In this document: positions 46,615 to 54,414 of the stretch, one piece after another | Numbering within the stretch: position 1 is the first letter of the stretch | How the letters are laid out: every line of letters starts with the position of its first letter | Assembly: GCA_948517135.1 (NCBI GenBank) | Contig: CAORJJ010000001.1 | Span: 1-61,518, forward strand | Reading direction: 5' to 3' | Source of the DNA: an uncultured Clostridia bacterium | GTDB taxonomy: Bacteria; Bacillota; Clostridia; TANB77; CAG-508 | DNA length: 61,518 nt | Notes under the pieces: model-generated | The model's database searches: none | Told to the model about the DNA's origin: nothing | The model's input: only the letters and a program-made list of their open reading frames with translations | Program-made: the position numbers and the translations under genes

Positions 46615-47046
46615 TTGTTTACTATGTTCAAAATTCCAAAAGAAGTTATTAGAAAAAATAATCAGGCTATGCTTTATTCAGAAATTCTTTTAAAAAGTGG
46701 AATATTAACTCAATTCGAATTAAAGCGGATTGGAGATCTTTTTTCAGAATATCCAATACAGGAAGGGGAGTTAACAGTTCAGATAGTTAGTAGCAAAGAA
46801 AAGAAAAAGCGTATACGAAAATTGCTGACAAGTAATGAAAATTCTGAGAATGGAAATATTGAAGAACGAGTAATTGTACTATTTGGCAAGGTAAAGACGG
46901 GGTATTTTATATTCAATAATGGTGAAATGAAAGAGGTGAAAGCAAAATTTAGCAAGAAAGAAAAGTTTGCAGTAGCTTTTGTTAAAAAGATGTCAAATGG
47001 GAGAGAAACTGTTTTTAGTGAGAGGTTAGTTTTATATATTCCTTAA
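46615..47046 (+). CDS. Unknown basic accessory protein (island)
   Basis: Unrecognised 143-residue protein, Lys-rich, with a helical N-terminus (about 5-50), a Lys/Arg stretch KKKRIRKLL near 63 and a beta-rich C-terminus. TTG start six bases after GGAG; an ATG three codons later is possible but badly spaced. Arg 38 is encoded by CGG (46726-46728). It is divergent from the 46139 gene across a shared inverted repeat. A DNA-binding role is possible from charge and position but is not shown by any motif. Confidence 0.55.
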   Translation: MFTMFKIPKEVIRKNNQAMLYSEILLKSGILTQFELKRIGDLFSEYPIQEGELTVQIVSSKEKKKRIRKLLTSNENSENGNIEERVIVLFGKVKTGYFIFNNGEMKEVKAKFSKKEKFAVAFVKKMSNGRETVFSERLVLYIP

Positions 47047-47064
47047 GTAAGACTAAAAATGAGC

Positions 47065-47098
47065 AAACTCGGAGATGATTTATTATCTCCGAGTTTTG
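47065..47098. terminator. Bidirectional terminator inside the island
   Basis: A 12-bp stem, AAACTCGGAGAT (47065-47076) against ATCTCCGAGTTT (47085-47096), lies between convergent genes. Confidence 0.85.
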
Positions 47099-47107
47099 TT
47101 TTGCTAA

Positions 47108-47713
47108 TTATAGCATGTACTTATTTTTGTGATATCCTTTTAATTTCCATACCTTTTTAATTTGTTCTTTTTCCAGTTCCCAAAATGTTGCTTGTACATA
47201 AGCTGACCGACTTACTATATCAGGAGAAAATATATTTTTCCAGCTGTTTTCTTTATAAGTGATTTTTTCTTCATCTGATAAATTTTCATAATATACATCT
47301 TCTTTATCTGTTTCGAGTTCCCATTCTTCGGATGAAATATTTTCTAATAAACTTGCTTTATAGAAAATGCCATCATTAAGAACTAAATGCCAATGATCAA
47401 AATCAGAGAGTAATACTTTGTTATCTTGTATTTCAATTTCCATAAGAACTGATTCTTCAAATACTCTCATTCCTATTGTTCTCATATCAGGTCTCCGATT
47501 TTTTCCATCAACACGATACCAAGCCCATACAGGAAAAGTTATATCAGCAGATGGATTACCAACTCGATTTTTCATTTCATTAGAAATCCATTTGTAAGCA
47601 TTTATAAAAGAATCCTCCTCTAAAAGAGAACTTAAATGTGGATTACATTTATAAATGCCAGTTGCAGTAAGTGTTTCATAAACATTATAAGGCTGAACTG
47701 TCCATAATTGCAT
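47108..47713 (-). CDS. DUF3841 family protein
   Basis: 201 residues matching DUF3841: N-terminal LWTVQPYNVYETL, FPVWAWYRVDGKNRRPDMR near residue 63, the conserved IEIQDNKVLLSDFDHWHLVLN near 94 (split here by no insertion), and VQATFWELEKEQIKKV near the end. Function is unknown; members occur sporadically in Firmicutes and in mobile contexts. A longer frame begins at 47755, but AAGGAG lies 7 bases before the ATG at 47713, which gives the family N-terminus. CGG codons occur in frame at 47207-47209 and 47495-47497. Confidence 0.8.
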   Translation of the reverse strand: MQLWTVQPYNVYETLTATGIYKCNPHLSSLLEEDSFINAYKWISNEMKNRVGNPSADITFPVWAWYRVDGKNRRPDMRTIGMRVFEESVLMEIEIQDNKVLLSDFDHWHLVLNDGIFYKASLLENISSEEWELETDKEDVYYENLSDEEKITYKENSWKNIFSPDIVSRSAYVQATFWELEKEQIKKVWKLKGYHKNKYML

Positions 47714-47760
47714 AAGATATCTCCTTAAAATATAAACATTGATATTCAATTGCAATGATT

Positions 47761-47789
47761 ATTATAACACATCCTTTAAGTTATGTAAA
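47761..47789 (-). promoter_or_regulatory. Promoter of the DUF3841 gene
   Basis: On the minus strand TTTACA (47784-47789) and TATAAT (47761-47766) are 17 bases apart, about 48 bases before the start codon. Confidence 0.65.
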
Positions 47790-47813
47790 CATTGAGCATA
47801 TTAATTATTAAAT

Positions 47814-47847
47814 AAAAAAAACAGCAGATTTGGATTTCTGCTGTTTT
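47814..47847 (-). terminator. Terminator of the tRNA-Lys transcript
   Basis: AAAACAGCAG and CTGCTGTTTT form a stem immediately after the CCA end on the minus strand, followed by a T run. Confidence 0.87.
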
Positions 47848-47922
47848 GGTGCGCCATCGCGGGATCGAACCGCGGACCTTCTGATTAAGAGTCAGCTGCT
47901 CTACCAGCTGAGCTAATAGCGC
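47847..47922 (-). tRNA. tRNA-Lys (anticodon CUU)
   Basis: 76 bases including an encoded CCA. The acceptor stem GCGCTAT/ATGGCGC has one G-U pair, and the D arm is GCTC...GAGC. The anticodon loop CTCTTAA gives CUU (Lys, AAG codons). The T arm is CGCGG-TTCGATC-CCGCG. The base of the anticodon stem pairs G27 with A43, a mismatch where other tRNA-Lys have G-C or G-U. It stands alone with its own promoter and terminator. Confidence 0.95.
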
Positions 47923-47945
47923 ATGGTGTTTATTCAACAATGATT

Positions 47946-47975
47946 ATTATAAATCAAAAATAGCGATTTTGTCAA
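47946..47975 (-). promoter_or_regulatory. Promoter of tRNA-Lys
   Basis: On the minus strand a perfect TTGACA (47970-47975) and a perfect TATAAT (47946-47951) are 18 bases apart, 23 bases before the tRNA. Confidence 0.83.
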
Positions 47976-48055
47976 GATAATAATAATTTTATGTATAAAA
48001 AAATAAAAAATAGAAATAATAAATCCTAAAAGTACTTAGGAAAGGATGGTTTTTT

Positions 48056-48241
48056 ATGGCAACATTAAATCAAATGGAATTACAAAATTTACGTCATTTT
48101 ATTGGAGAACAAGAAAATTCATATTGTAAATTTACACATTATGCAGATACTGCAGTAGATCCACAAATTAAACAGATTTTAAACAAAGCTGCACAAGATT
48201 GTTTAAATTCTAAACAAAAATTAATATCATTTTTAGGTTAA
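48056..48241 (+). CDS. Small CotF-associated spore-coat-type protein
   Basis: 61 residues forming two predicted helices: LNQMELQNLRHFIGEQENSY and a segment with FTHYADTAVDPQIKQIL. It resembles the short helical proteins encoded just before CotF-like genes in Clostridia, which share a ferritin-like helix pattern with CotF. AAAGGATGG lies before the ATG. It is 10 bases upstream of the CotF-like gene, so the two are probably cotranscribed during sporulation. Confidence 0.7.
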   Translation: MATLNQMELQNLRHFIGEQENSYCKFTHYADTAVDPQIKQILNKAAQDCLNSKQKLISFLG

Positions 48242-48251
48242 GGAGGAAAAA

Positions 48252-48500
48252 ATGGAAGAGAAATCAATAGTTAATGATGTTTTATCATCAACAAAATCTT
48301 CTTTAAAAGACTATGAAGGAGCAATAATTGAAACTGCTAATATGGAACTTAGACAAACATTTCAAAATTTGAGAAATTCTTCAGAGAGTTTTCAATATGA
48401 ATTATTTAAGCTTGCAGAATCAAAAGGATATTATACTCCTGCTCAAAATGCAACACCAGAAGAAATATCAAAAGTAAAAACAGAAGTATCAAATTCATAA
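48252..48500 (+). CDS. CotF-like spore coat protein
   Basis: 82 residues of the spore coat protein F type. The N-terminal VNDVLSSTKSSLKDYEGAI matches the family's 'i.DiL.sek.l...Y...i' pattern. MELRQTFQNLRNSSESFQYE follows, and the signature end LFKLAESKGYYTPAQNA matches '.lf..m...GwY...'. The helical pair would be a coat component. AGGAGG precedes the ATG and a clear terminator follows. Confidence 0.82.
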   Translation: MEEKSIVNDVLSSTKSSLKDYEGAIIETANMELRQTFQNLRNSSESFQYELFKLAESKGYYTPAQNATPEEISKVKTEVSNS

Positions 48501-48510
48501 AAAATTTTTT

Positions 48511-48546
48511 GTGGCATTAACTCTAAGAGCTATGCCACTTTTTTAA
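48511..48546 (+). terminator. Rho-independent terminator after the CotF-like gene
   Basis: GTGGCAT (48511-48517) pairs with ATGCCAC (48532-48538), with an inner CTCT/AGAG stem, followed by TTTTTT. Confidence 0.87.
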
Positions 48547-48567
48547 ATTTTATATAATAAAATGCTC

Positions 48568-48594
48568 TTGACATTACAAATTAAATATTATAAT
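48568..48594 (+). promoter_or_regulatory. Possible promoter of the M23 peptidase gene
   Basis: Perfect TTGACA (48568-48573) and TATAAT (48589-48594) hexamers occur, but the spacer is only 15 bases, which would weaken the promoter. Confidence 0.42.
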
Positions 48595-48624
48595 CTATAT
48601 GTAAATTAAAGTACAAAGGGGTGA

Positions 48625-49605
48625 TTGGCAATTACTAATATTTTTAAAAACATTGTAATCTGTTTAAGAGCATGGATAAAATGGATTGTTGTGCTTCTTA
48701 TAGGACTTGCAATCATAGGATTTATAGTTTTTGTCGTGTATAAGCCAATGTACAGTGTAACATTAGAAGGTGAATTTATAGGTTATACAGAAGACAGAAG
48801 TAAACTTCAGAAAAAGCTAAATAAGTACTTAAATGAGGGTGATGATAAAACAATTGCTTTCGTAGATGTAGAAACATTACCAGAGTATAAGCTTTGTTTA
48901 CTACAAAAAGGGCTTACAGCTAATGATGATGAAATATTTAGCAAAGTAGTTAGTTCAGGTATACCATATTACAAGTATTATGCTATATCAGAAAATAATG
49001 AAGAAAAATATTATGTACAAACTTATGAAGAAGCAAATTCAATTATAGAAGAACTAAAAACTCAAAACAGCCAAAACAAAGACTCTGTTACATATACTTT
49101 AAAATACACAACAGATTTAAAAGAATTTTCAAATAAAGAAACTGCAGTTGCAGCATTATATAAGAAGATGCCTGTGGTAAAGAAAAAAACTAAAGTTGTT
49201 ACAGCTAAGAATATAGATAATTCAACATCAGCATTAGGAATTGCTTTAGCACAGCCAGTATCAGGAACAATTACATCTAGATTTGGTAGAAGAAGCAGTG
49301 GAATGCATACAGGATTAGATATAGCAGCATCAGCAGGAACACCAATAAAAGCAGCATCAGCAGGAACAGTAATACAAGCTGGATATAAAGGGTCATATGG
49401 AAACTTAGTAGTAGTAGCACATACAGATTCAATACAAACATACTATGCTCATTGTAGCAGATTATATGTTAATGTTGGAGAAACTGTTAATCAAGGTGAG
49501 GTAATAGCAGCAGTTGGTTCAACAGGTAATTCAACAGGACCACATTTGCATTTAGAAATTCGTGTAAACGGAAATGCAAGAAATCCACAAAGTTATTTAT
49601 ACTAG
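48625..49605 (+). CDS. Membrane-anchored M23 (LytM) peptidoglycan peptidase
   Basis: 326 residues: a membrane helix (about 18-40), a linker region with an LysM/G5-like look (about 45-190), and a C-terminal M23 domain (about 205-326). Zinc ligands are visible in HTGLDIA near 231 and HLHLEIR near 308, with YAHCS near 272 between them, so the peptidase looks active. Such enzymes cut stem-peptide cross-links during growth, division or engulfment. The start is TTG; the gap to AAGGGG is only three bases, and no better start exists nearby. Confidence 0.9.
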   Translation: MAITNIFKNIVICLRAWIKWIVVLLIGLAIIGFIVFVVYKPMYSVTLEGEFIGYTEDRSKLQKKLNKYLNEGDDKTIAFVDVETLPEYKLCLLQKGLTANDDEIFSKVVSSGIPYYKYYAISENNEEKYYVQTYEEANSIIEELKTQNSQNKDSVTYTLKYTTDLKEFSNKETAVAALYKKMPVVKKKTKVVTAKNIDNSTSALGIALAQPVSGTITSRFGRRSSGMHTGLDIAASAGTPIKAASAGTVIQAGYKGSYGNLVVVAHTDSIQTYYAHCSRLYVNVGETVNQGEVIAAVGSTGNSTGPHLHLEIRVNGNARNPQSYLY

Positions 49606-49612
49606 AAATTAG

Positions 49613-49637
49613 AAGAAGGCGAAAGCCTTCTTTTTTT
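49613..49637 (+). terminator. Rho-independent terminator after the M23 gene
   Basis: An 8-bp stem AAGAAGGC/GCCTTCTT with a GAAA tetraloop is followed by a T run. Confidence 0.93.
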
Positions 49638-49730
49638 ACTTTATAATTATCATATCGTCCACTTTTGTTCTTATGTTAGAATGAAGAAATTCTAAAAGAA
49701 CTTTTATTATAAAAAAACTATATAAATTAC

Positions 49731-49759
49731 TTGAAAATTTACATGTATCAAGATATAAT
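49731..49759 (+). promoter_or_regulatory. Promoter before the DUF4321-radC genes
   Basis: TTGAAA (49731-49736) and TATAAT (49754-49759) are spaced by 17 bases, 69 bases before the start. Confidence 0.6.
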
Positions 49760-49827
49760 ATAACAGTATAAATTTAGATTTCCGTAAATAAAAAAATATT
49801 TTGTAAAAAATACATATGGGGGTAAAT

Positions 49828-50085
49828 ATGGCAACAAAAGAAAAAAATTTTTGGATACTATTAGTATTTCTATTATCTGGACTAGTTGTAGGAGGTTTAC
49901 TTGGAATATTAGCAGAAGGAATTAATTGGCTATGGTGGCTAACTTATGGCCAAAGTTTTGGAATTACTAGTCCCGTAACATTAGATTTAAGTGTCTTAAA
50001 GATAACTTTTAGTTTTATGATAAAAATAAATATAGCAAGTATTTTAGGAATGGCGATATCAATTCTTATATATAGAAAAATTTAA
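49828..50085 (+). CDS. DUF4321 family membrane protein
   Basis: 85 residues with two hydrophobic helices (about 9-28 and 60-82) around a short loop with WLTYGQSFGITSPVTLDL, the pattern of DUF4321. The family commonly sits beside radC and the mre genes in Clostridia, as here. An upstream in-frame ATG at 49816 overlaps the GGGGG ribosome binding site, so the ATG at 49828, five bases from it, is chosen. Function is unknown. Confidence 0.82.
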   Translation: MATKEKNFWILLVFLLSGLVVGGLLGILAEGINWLWWLTYGQSFGITSPVTLDLSVLKITFSFMIKINIASILGMAISILIYRKI

Positions 50086-50116
50086 TTTAGGCATAAAGGC
50101 AGACAGAAAGGAAAAA

Positions 50117-50804
50117 ATGGGTAATATAAAAGATATACCAACTTCTGAGAGACCATATGAAAAAATGCTTATGTATGGTGAATCAGCTCTTACAAACAGT
50201 GAGCTTCTGTCTATAATAATAAAAACAGGTACAAAAGAGAAATCTTCAATAGAAATTGCTCAGGAGATTATGAGCAAAAATATAGATTATTCAAATAGTT
50301 TAAGATTTTTGCAAACAATTTCAATTCAAGAATTAAGTGAAATTAATGGAATTGGAACAGTAAAAGCAATAGAGCTTAAAGCTGTTGGAGAAATTGCAAA
50401 AAGAATATCAAAACCTTTAAAAATAAATAGATTAAAAATAAAAACTAGAGATGATGTTGTTAATCTTTTTATGGAAGAACTTCAAAATGAAAAGAATGAA
50501 GTTTTAAAAATTGTAATGTTGGATAATAAAAATATTGTAAAAAGAATTTCCTGTATAGCAGTAGGAAATGAAAATAATATTTTTACAAACATAAAGGCAA
50601 TTTTATCTGAACCAATTAAGAATCAGATTCCTAAAATTATTTTAATACATAATCATCCAAGTCGGAAATCCAATGCCAAGTAAAGAAGATATTGAATTTA
50701 CAAAGAAAATTTATAATGCTACAAAACTTGTAGATATAACATTACTAGATCATATAATTATTGGCGATGGAATATATCAAAATGTTGAAATAAATGGTTT
50801 ATAG
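50117..50804 (+). CDS. radC: RadC-like JAMM protein, interrupted by +1 frame change at CGG
   Basis: RadC family (MPN/JAMM fold) protein of unsettled role in DNA repair or transfer. The first frame (50117-50682) has the helix-hairpin-helix part (LSEINGIGTVKAIELKAVGEI) and reaches IILIHNHPS. It then reads CGG at 50663 and stops five codons later. Skipping the single C at 50663 gives G-N-P-M-P-S-K-E-D and continues through TKLVDITLLDHIIIGDG to TAG at 50802. That completes a normal 229-residue protein with the HxHPSG..PS..D metal motif. Either the gene is frameshifted, or the ribosome shifts +1 here as it would have to in minC. The mreC gene follows after 38 bases. Confidence 0.85.
50660..50668 (+). 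other. Candidate +1 frameshift site in radC
   Basis: The codons read AGT CGG AAA in frame. Dropping the C gives GGA AAT, restoring the conserved Gly of the HNHPSG motif and the entire C-terminus. There is no Shine-Dalgarno-like sequence just upstream and no strong downstream stem was seen. Confidence 0.6.
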
Positions 50805-50842
50805 GTATCCCAAACCTAAATAATTTTTTAAGGAAGATATTA

Positions 50843-51658
50843 ATGAATAGAAATAAACAAACTGAAATTTTAGGTGGAATTATAACTGCCATTATTTTAA
50901 TATTGTTAATTTTTCTTTCAAATGTTGAAACAAATAAATTAACTTATTTAGAAAGTGTAGCAAGTGCTATAATAAATCCTATACAAAGAATTACAACAGA
51001 TATTAAAAATAAGATTCAGGGGAATAGTGCGTATTTTTCTAATATGGATAATATTATAGCAGAAAACGAAGCTTTAAGAGAGAAGAATAGTCAATTAGAA
51101 ACAGAATTAAGAGAACTTGAAGTAATTAAAGCAGAAAATAATACATTAAAAGAACATATGAATTTATTTGAAAAATATTCTGAATACAATACAATTCCAG
51201 CTTATGTAATAAATAGAGATGTAAGTAACTTTAGTAGTACATTGGTTTTAAATGTTGGTGCAAATGATGGAATTAGTGAAAAAATGACAGTTATCGCTGA
51301 TAAAGGTTTAGTTGGATATGTTATTTCAGTAACAGATAAAACTTGTAAAGTACAAGTTATAATAGATTCAGCTTCCACAGTAAGTTCTACAATAAGTACA
51401 ACTTCAGAAAGTATAATTTGTAAAGGAACTCTTGAAAATGATCAAGTTTTAAGAGCATCATATATTCCAACAGGAGCAGAATTAATTCAAGGAGATAATG
51501 TTTATACATCAGGAATTGGTGGGATATATCAAAAAGGGATAATAATAGGAACAATAAAAGAAATTATTACAACAAACAATCTTACAGATAGATATGCAAT
51601 TGTTGAGCCAGCAGTAGATTTTTCAAAAATAGATACTGTACTTGTAATAAAAAACTAA
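50843..51658 (+). CDS. mreC: Rod shape-determining protein MreC
   Basis: MreC scaffolds the elongation machinery outside the membrane. The 271 residues comprise a membrane helix (about 9-27), a coiled coil (about 68-112) and the beta-domain pair, with VINRDVSNFSSTLVLNVGAN near 122 and GLVGYVISVTDKTCKVQVI near 152. AAGGAAG precedes the ATG. mreB, which usually precedes it, is not here; radC directly adjoins instead. mreD follows. Confidence 0.93.
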   Translation: MNRNKQTEILGGIITAIILILLIFLSNVETNKLTYLESVASAIINPIQRITTDIKNKIQGNSAYFSNMDNIIAENEALREKNSQLETELRELEVIKAENNTLKEHMNLFEKYSEYNTIPAYVINRDVSNFSSTLVLNVGANDGISEKMTVIADKGLVGYVISVTDKTCKVQVIIDSASTVSSTISTTSESIICKGTLENDQVLRASYIPTGAELIQGDNVYTSGIGGIYQKGIIIGTIKEIITTNNLTDRYAIVEPAVDFSKIDTVLVIKN

Positions 51659-51703
51659 GTTTATAGGAGTTCAAAAACCTAAATATATTTTGATGGAGTT
51701 AAA

Positions 51704-52237
51704 ATGAGAAAATTAGCAATAGTAATAAGTTTAATTTTAATGTTTTTCTTAACATACTTTTTTCAAGTTAATATATTTTCTTATTTTACAATAGCTGGAA
51801 TCAGTCCAAATTTGTTTATTATATATATTTTATTTATAGGCTTATATGCAACACAATTTTTAGGCATTTCATTTGGAGTTATTTTTGGTTTAATATTAGA
51901 TTTAATATTTGGAAGAACAATAGGTATTTCAGCTGTAATGCTTTGTGTAGTTGCATATTTAGGATCATACTTTGATAAGAATTTTTCAAAAGAAAGTAGA
52001 CTAACAATTATATTTATGGTTATTGGTTCAACTTTAATATATGAATTTGGAGCTTATTTTTTAAATTCAATTATATTAGAATTTAATAGAGAACTATTAT
52101 ATTTCACAAAAATAGTAGTAGTTGAAGTTTTGTACAATATTTTAATTACAATAATTATATATCCATTAATTCAAAAATTTGGATATATAATAGATAGAAA
52201 TTTAAAACACACAAATATATTAACAAGATATTTTTAG
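51704..52237 (+). CDS. mreD: Rod shape-determining protein MreD
   Basis: A 177-residue integral membrane protein with about five hydrophobic segments, the usual MreD size. It contains the conserved GISPNLFIIYILFIGL near 32 and FGVIFGLILDLIFGRTIGIS near 57. It works with MreC and the penicillin-binding protein in wall elongation. GGAG precedes the ATG. Confidence 0.9.
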   Translation: MRKLAIVISLILMFFLTYFFQVNIFSYFTIAGISPNLFIIYILFIGLYATQFLGISFGVIFGLILDLIFGRTIGISAVMLCVVAYLGSYFDKNFSKESRLTIIFMVIGSTLIYEFGAYFLNSIILEFNRELLYFTKIVVVEVLYNILITIIIYPLIQKFGYIIDRNLKHTNILTRYF

Positions 52238-52270
52238 CAATAGATTTTTAACTTAAAGGAGGTGGAGTAG

Positions 52271-54403
52271 CTGAAAAGTGAATTAGAGAAATCTAATTTT
52301 AGGTATAATATATTAACAACAATTGTGTATCTAGTAGGAATAGTAATATTAATGCAATTATTTAATTTGCAAATAGTAAATGGTTCTGAATATAGAAATG
52401 ATTCAAATAAAAAACTTACTCGTGATGCTAAAATTGAAGCAGCAAGAGGAAGTATAATGGATAGAAGTGGAAATGTTCTGGTGAGTACAGAGATGCACTT
52501 TTCATTAGAAATGTATAAATCTAAAACAGAAGATGAACAATTAAATAATTCTATATTACTTATGACAAATATATTAGAAGCCAATGGAAATGAGTATATA
52601 GATAATTTTCCAATAAGTATAGAGCCATTTGAATTTCATTTTGAAACAGAAGACGAGTTAATCGATTGGAAAACAAAATACAAAATTCCTGAAGCAGCTT
52701 CAGCAGAAGAGGCATTTTATCTATTTAGAGATAAATATAAAATAAATATAGATAATCCAAAAGAAATAAGGCAAATTTTGGCAATAAGATATGCAATTTC
52801 AACAATTGGTTATTCTACAACAAGATCAATTGAAATATCCAAAGAAATATCAAGAGAGAGTGCCGTACAACTTCAAGAAAATTCTCAAAATTTAACTGGT
52901 GTTAATATTGTTATAGAGCCAATTAGAGTATATCATACAGGAAATTTAGCTGCACATATTATTGGATATATGGGAAGATATTCAGATGACGATAAAAAAG
53001 AATTTGAAAAAGAAGGCGATACACATAAATATGATGTTGATGATAAAGTTGGAAGATATGGAATAGAAAAAATATTTGAAAATTATTTAAGAGGAGAAGA
53101 TGGAAAAAAACAAATAGATATGTCTGTTGATGGTATAGTAATGGGTGAATACACATCTCAAGAGGCAATAGGTGGATCAGATGTTGTTTTAACAATAGAT
53201 GCAAATCTTCAAGGAATAACTGAAAGAGCACTAGAAAACAACATAATGAAAATTCGAGAAGGAGGTTTCTCAGAACAGCATCCAGCAGAAGGTGGTGCAG
53301 CAGTTGTTGTAAATGTAAATTCAGGTGAAATATTGGCAATGGCAAGTTATCCAAACTTTCAACCAGAACTGTTTTATAATGGTATTTCACAAGCTCAAAT
53401 GAATGAATATCTTGCAGAAGATGCTTACAATCCATTATATAGTAGAGCAACACAAGGAGCATATCCACCAGGATCAATATTTAAAATGGTTACAGCAGTT
53501 GCAGGTATAGAGGAAGGAAAAATTTCAACAACAGAAAAAGTAAATGATAATGGTAGATTTATTGTTAGTGATGATCCTAATTATCAAAGAAATCCAGCAT
53601 GTTGGTATTTCAATTCTTATGGCAGAGGTCATGGATGGCTAGATGTTAAAGGAGCTATAAAAGCTTCATGTAACTATTACTTTTATGAAGTTGGAAAAAG
53701 AGTTGGTATAGATACATTAGATTATTGGGCAGGTTACTTTGGTCTAGGAAATAAAACAGGAATAGAATTAAGTGAAAGTACTGGAATATTAGCAAAAAGA
53801 GAATTAATTACAGATAGAAATTGGTCACTTGCAGATACAGCATCAGCTTCCATAGGACAGAGTTTAAATACATTTACACCAGTACAAATGGCAAAATACA
53901 TTGCAATGATATCAAATGGAGGACATCCAATTGATTTATCAATTGTAAAAAATGTAGTAAATTCAAATGGAACACAAGTATCGCAAGATGAAGTGGATAA
54001 GTACGTAAGTAAAAAATTAAATAGAGAAATTGCAGTTACAGAAGATAAAAACATTAGTGAAGAAACTATGAATGCTATTCACGAAGGTATGAAATCAGTT
54101 GCAGAAGATGCTGGAGGAACAGCCTATACAATTTTAAAAGATTTTGAAATTGAAATGGGAGGTAAAACAGGATCTGCCGAACTTACAGATGATAAAGAGT
54201 CAAAAGAAGTTATAGCTTGGTTTGCTGGATATGCACCATATGATAATCCTGAAATTGCAATTGTTGTTATGGTTGAAAAGGGAGGACATGGTTCATACGC
54301 AGCAGAAGTTGTAAGAGATATAATGACTGAATACTTTGGAATGAATATGGACGAAATAAGAGAGCCTATGTCTGCAGTGTCAGAAATGGAATCTTTTAGG
54401 TAA
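52271..54403 (+). CDS. mrdA: Penicillin-binding protein 2 (elongation transpeptidase)
   Basis: About 710 residues. A short cytoplasmic tail and membrane helix (about 19-38) lead into the dimerisation/pedestal domain with AARGSIMDRSGNVLVS and a transpeptidase domain. The active-site SxxK is in PPGSIFKMVTA near 400, SxN is SCN near 463, and KTGS is near 636 (GGKTGSAEL). The first ATG/GTG-type start (GTG 52325) would remove the cytoplasmic tail and cut into the helix. A good AAAGGAGG lies eight bases before a CTG at 52271, with an in-frame stop just upstream (52268). CTG is therefore the likely start. Confidence 0.92.
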   Translation: MKSELEKSNFRYNILTTIVYLVGIVILMQLFNLQIVNGSEYRNDSNKKLTRDAKIEAARGSIMDRSGNVLVSTEMHFSLEMYKSKTEDEQLNNSILLMTNILEANGNEYIDNFPISIEPFEFHFETEDELIDWKTKYKIPEAASAEEAFYLFRDKYKINIDNPKEIRQILAIRYAISTIGYSTTRSIEISKEISRESAVQLQENSQNLTGVNIVIEPIRVYHTGNLAAHIIGYMGRYSDDDKKEFEKEGDTHKYDVDDKVGRYGIEKIFENYLRGEDGKKQIDMSVDGIVMGEYTSQEAIGGSDVVLTIDANLQGITERALENNIMKIREGGFSEQHPAEGGAAVVVNVNSGEILAMASYPNFQPELFYNGISQAQMNEYLAEDAYNPLYSRATQGAYPPGSIFKMVTAVAGIEEGKISTTEKVNDNGRFIVSDDPNYQRNPACWYFNSYGRGHGWLDVKGAIKASCNYYFYEVGKRVGIDTLDYWAGYFGLGNKTGIELSESTGILAKRELITDRNWSLADTASASIGQSLNTFTPVQMAKYIAMISNGGHPIDLSIVKNVVNSNGTQVSQDEVDKYVSKKLNREIAVTEDKNISEETMNAIHEGMKSVAEDAGGTAYTILKDFEIEMGGKTGSAELTDDKESKEVIAWFAGYAPYDNPEIAIVVMVEKGGHGSYAAEVVRDIMTEYFGMNMDEIREPMSAVSEMESFR

Positions 54404-54414
54404 TAGGAGGAGTT

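Noticed and set aside
50655..50675. Sequencing error as the full explanation for the extra C in radC and minC
   Set aside because: Not excluded, but the same contexts without the C (AGTGGAAAT near 52470 and AATGGAAAT near 17050) are intact in other genes, so the error would not be systematic for the surrounding sequence.
52959..53477. Minus-strand open frame of 172 codons inside mrdA
   Set aside because: Leu/His-rich antisense shadow of a conserved gene with no ribosome binding site or family match.
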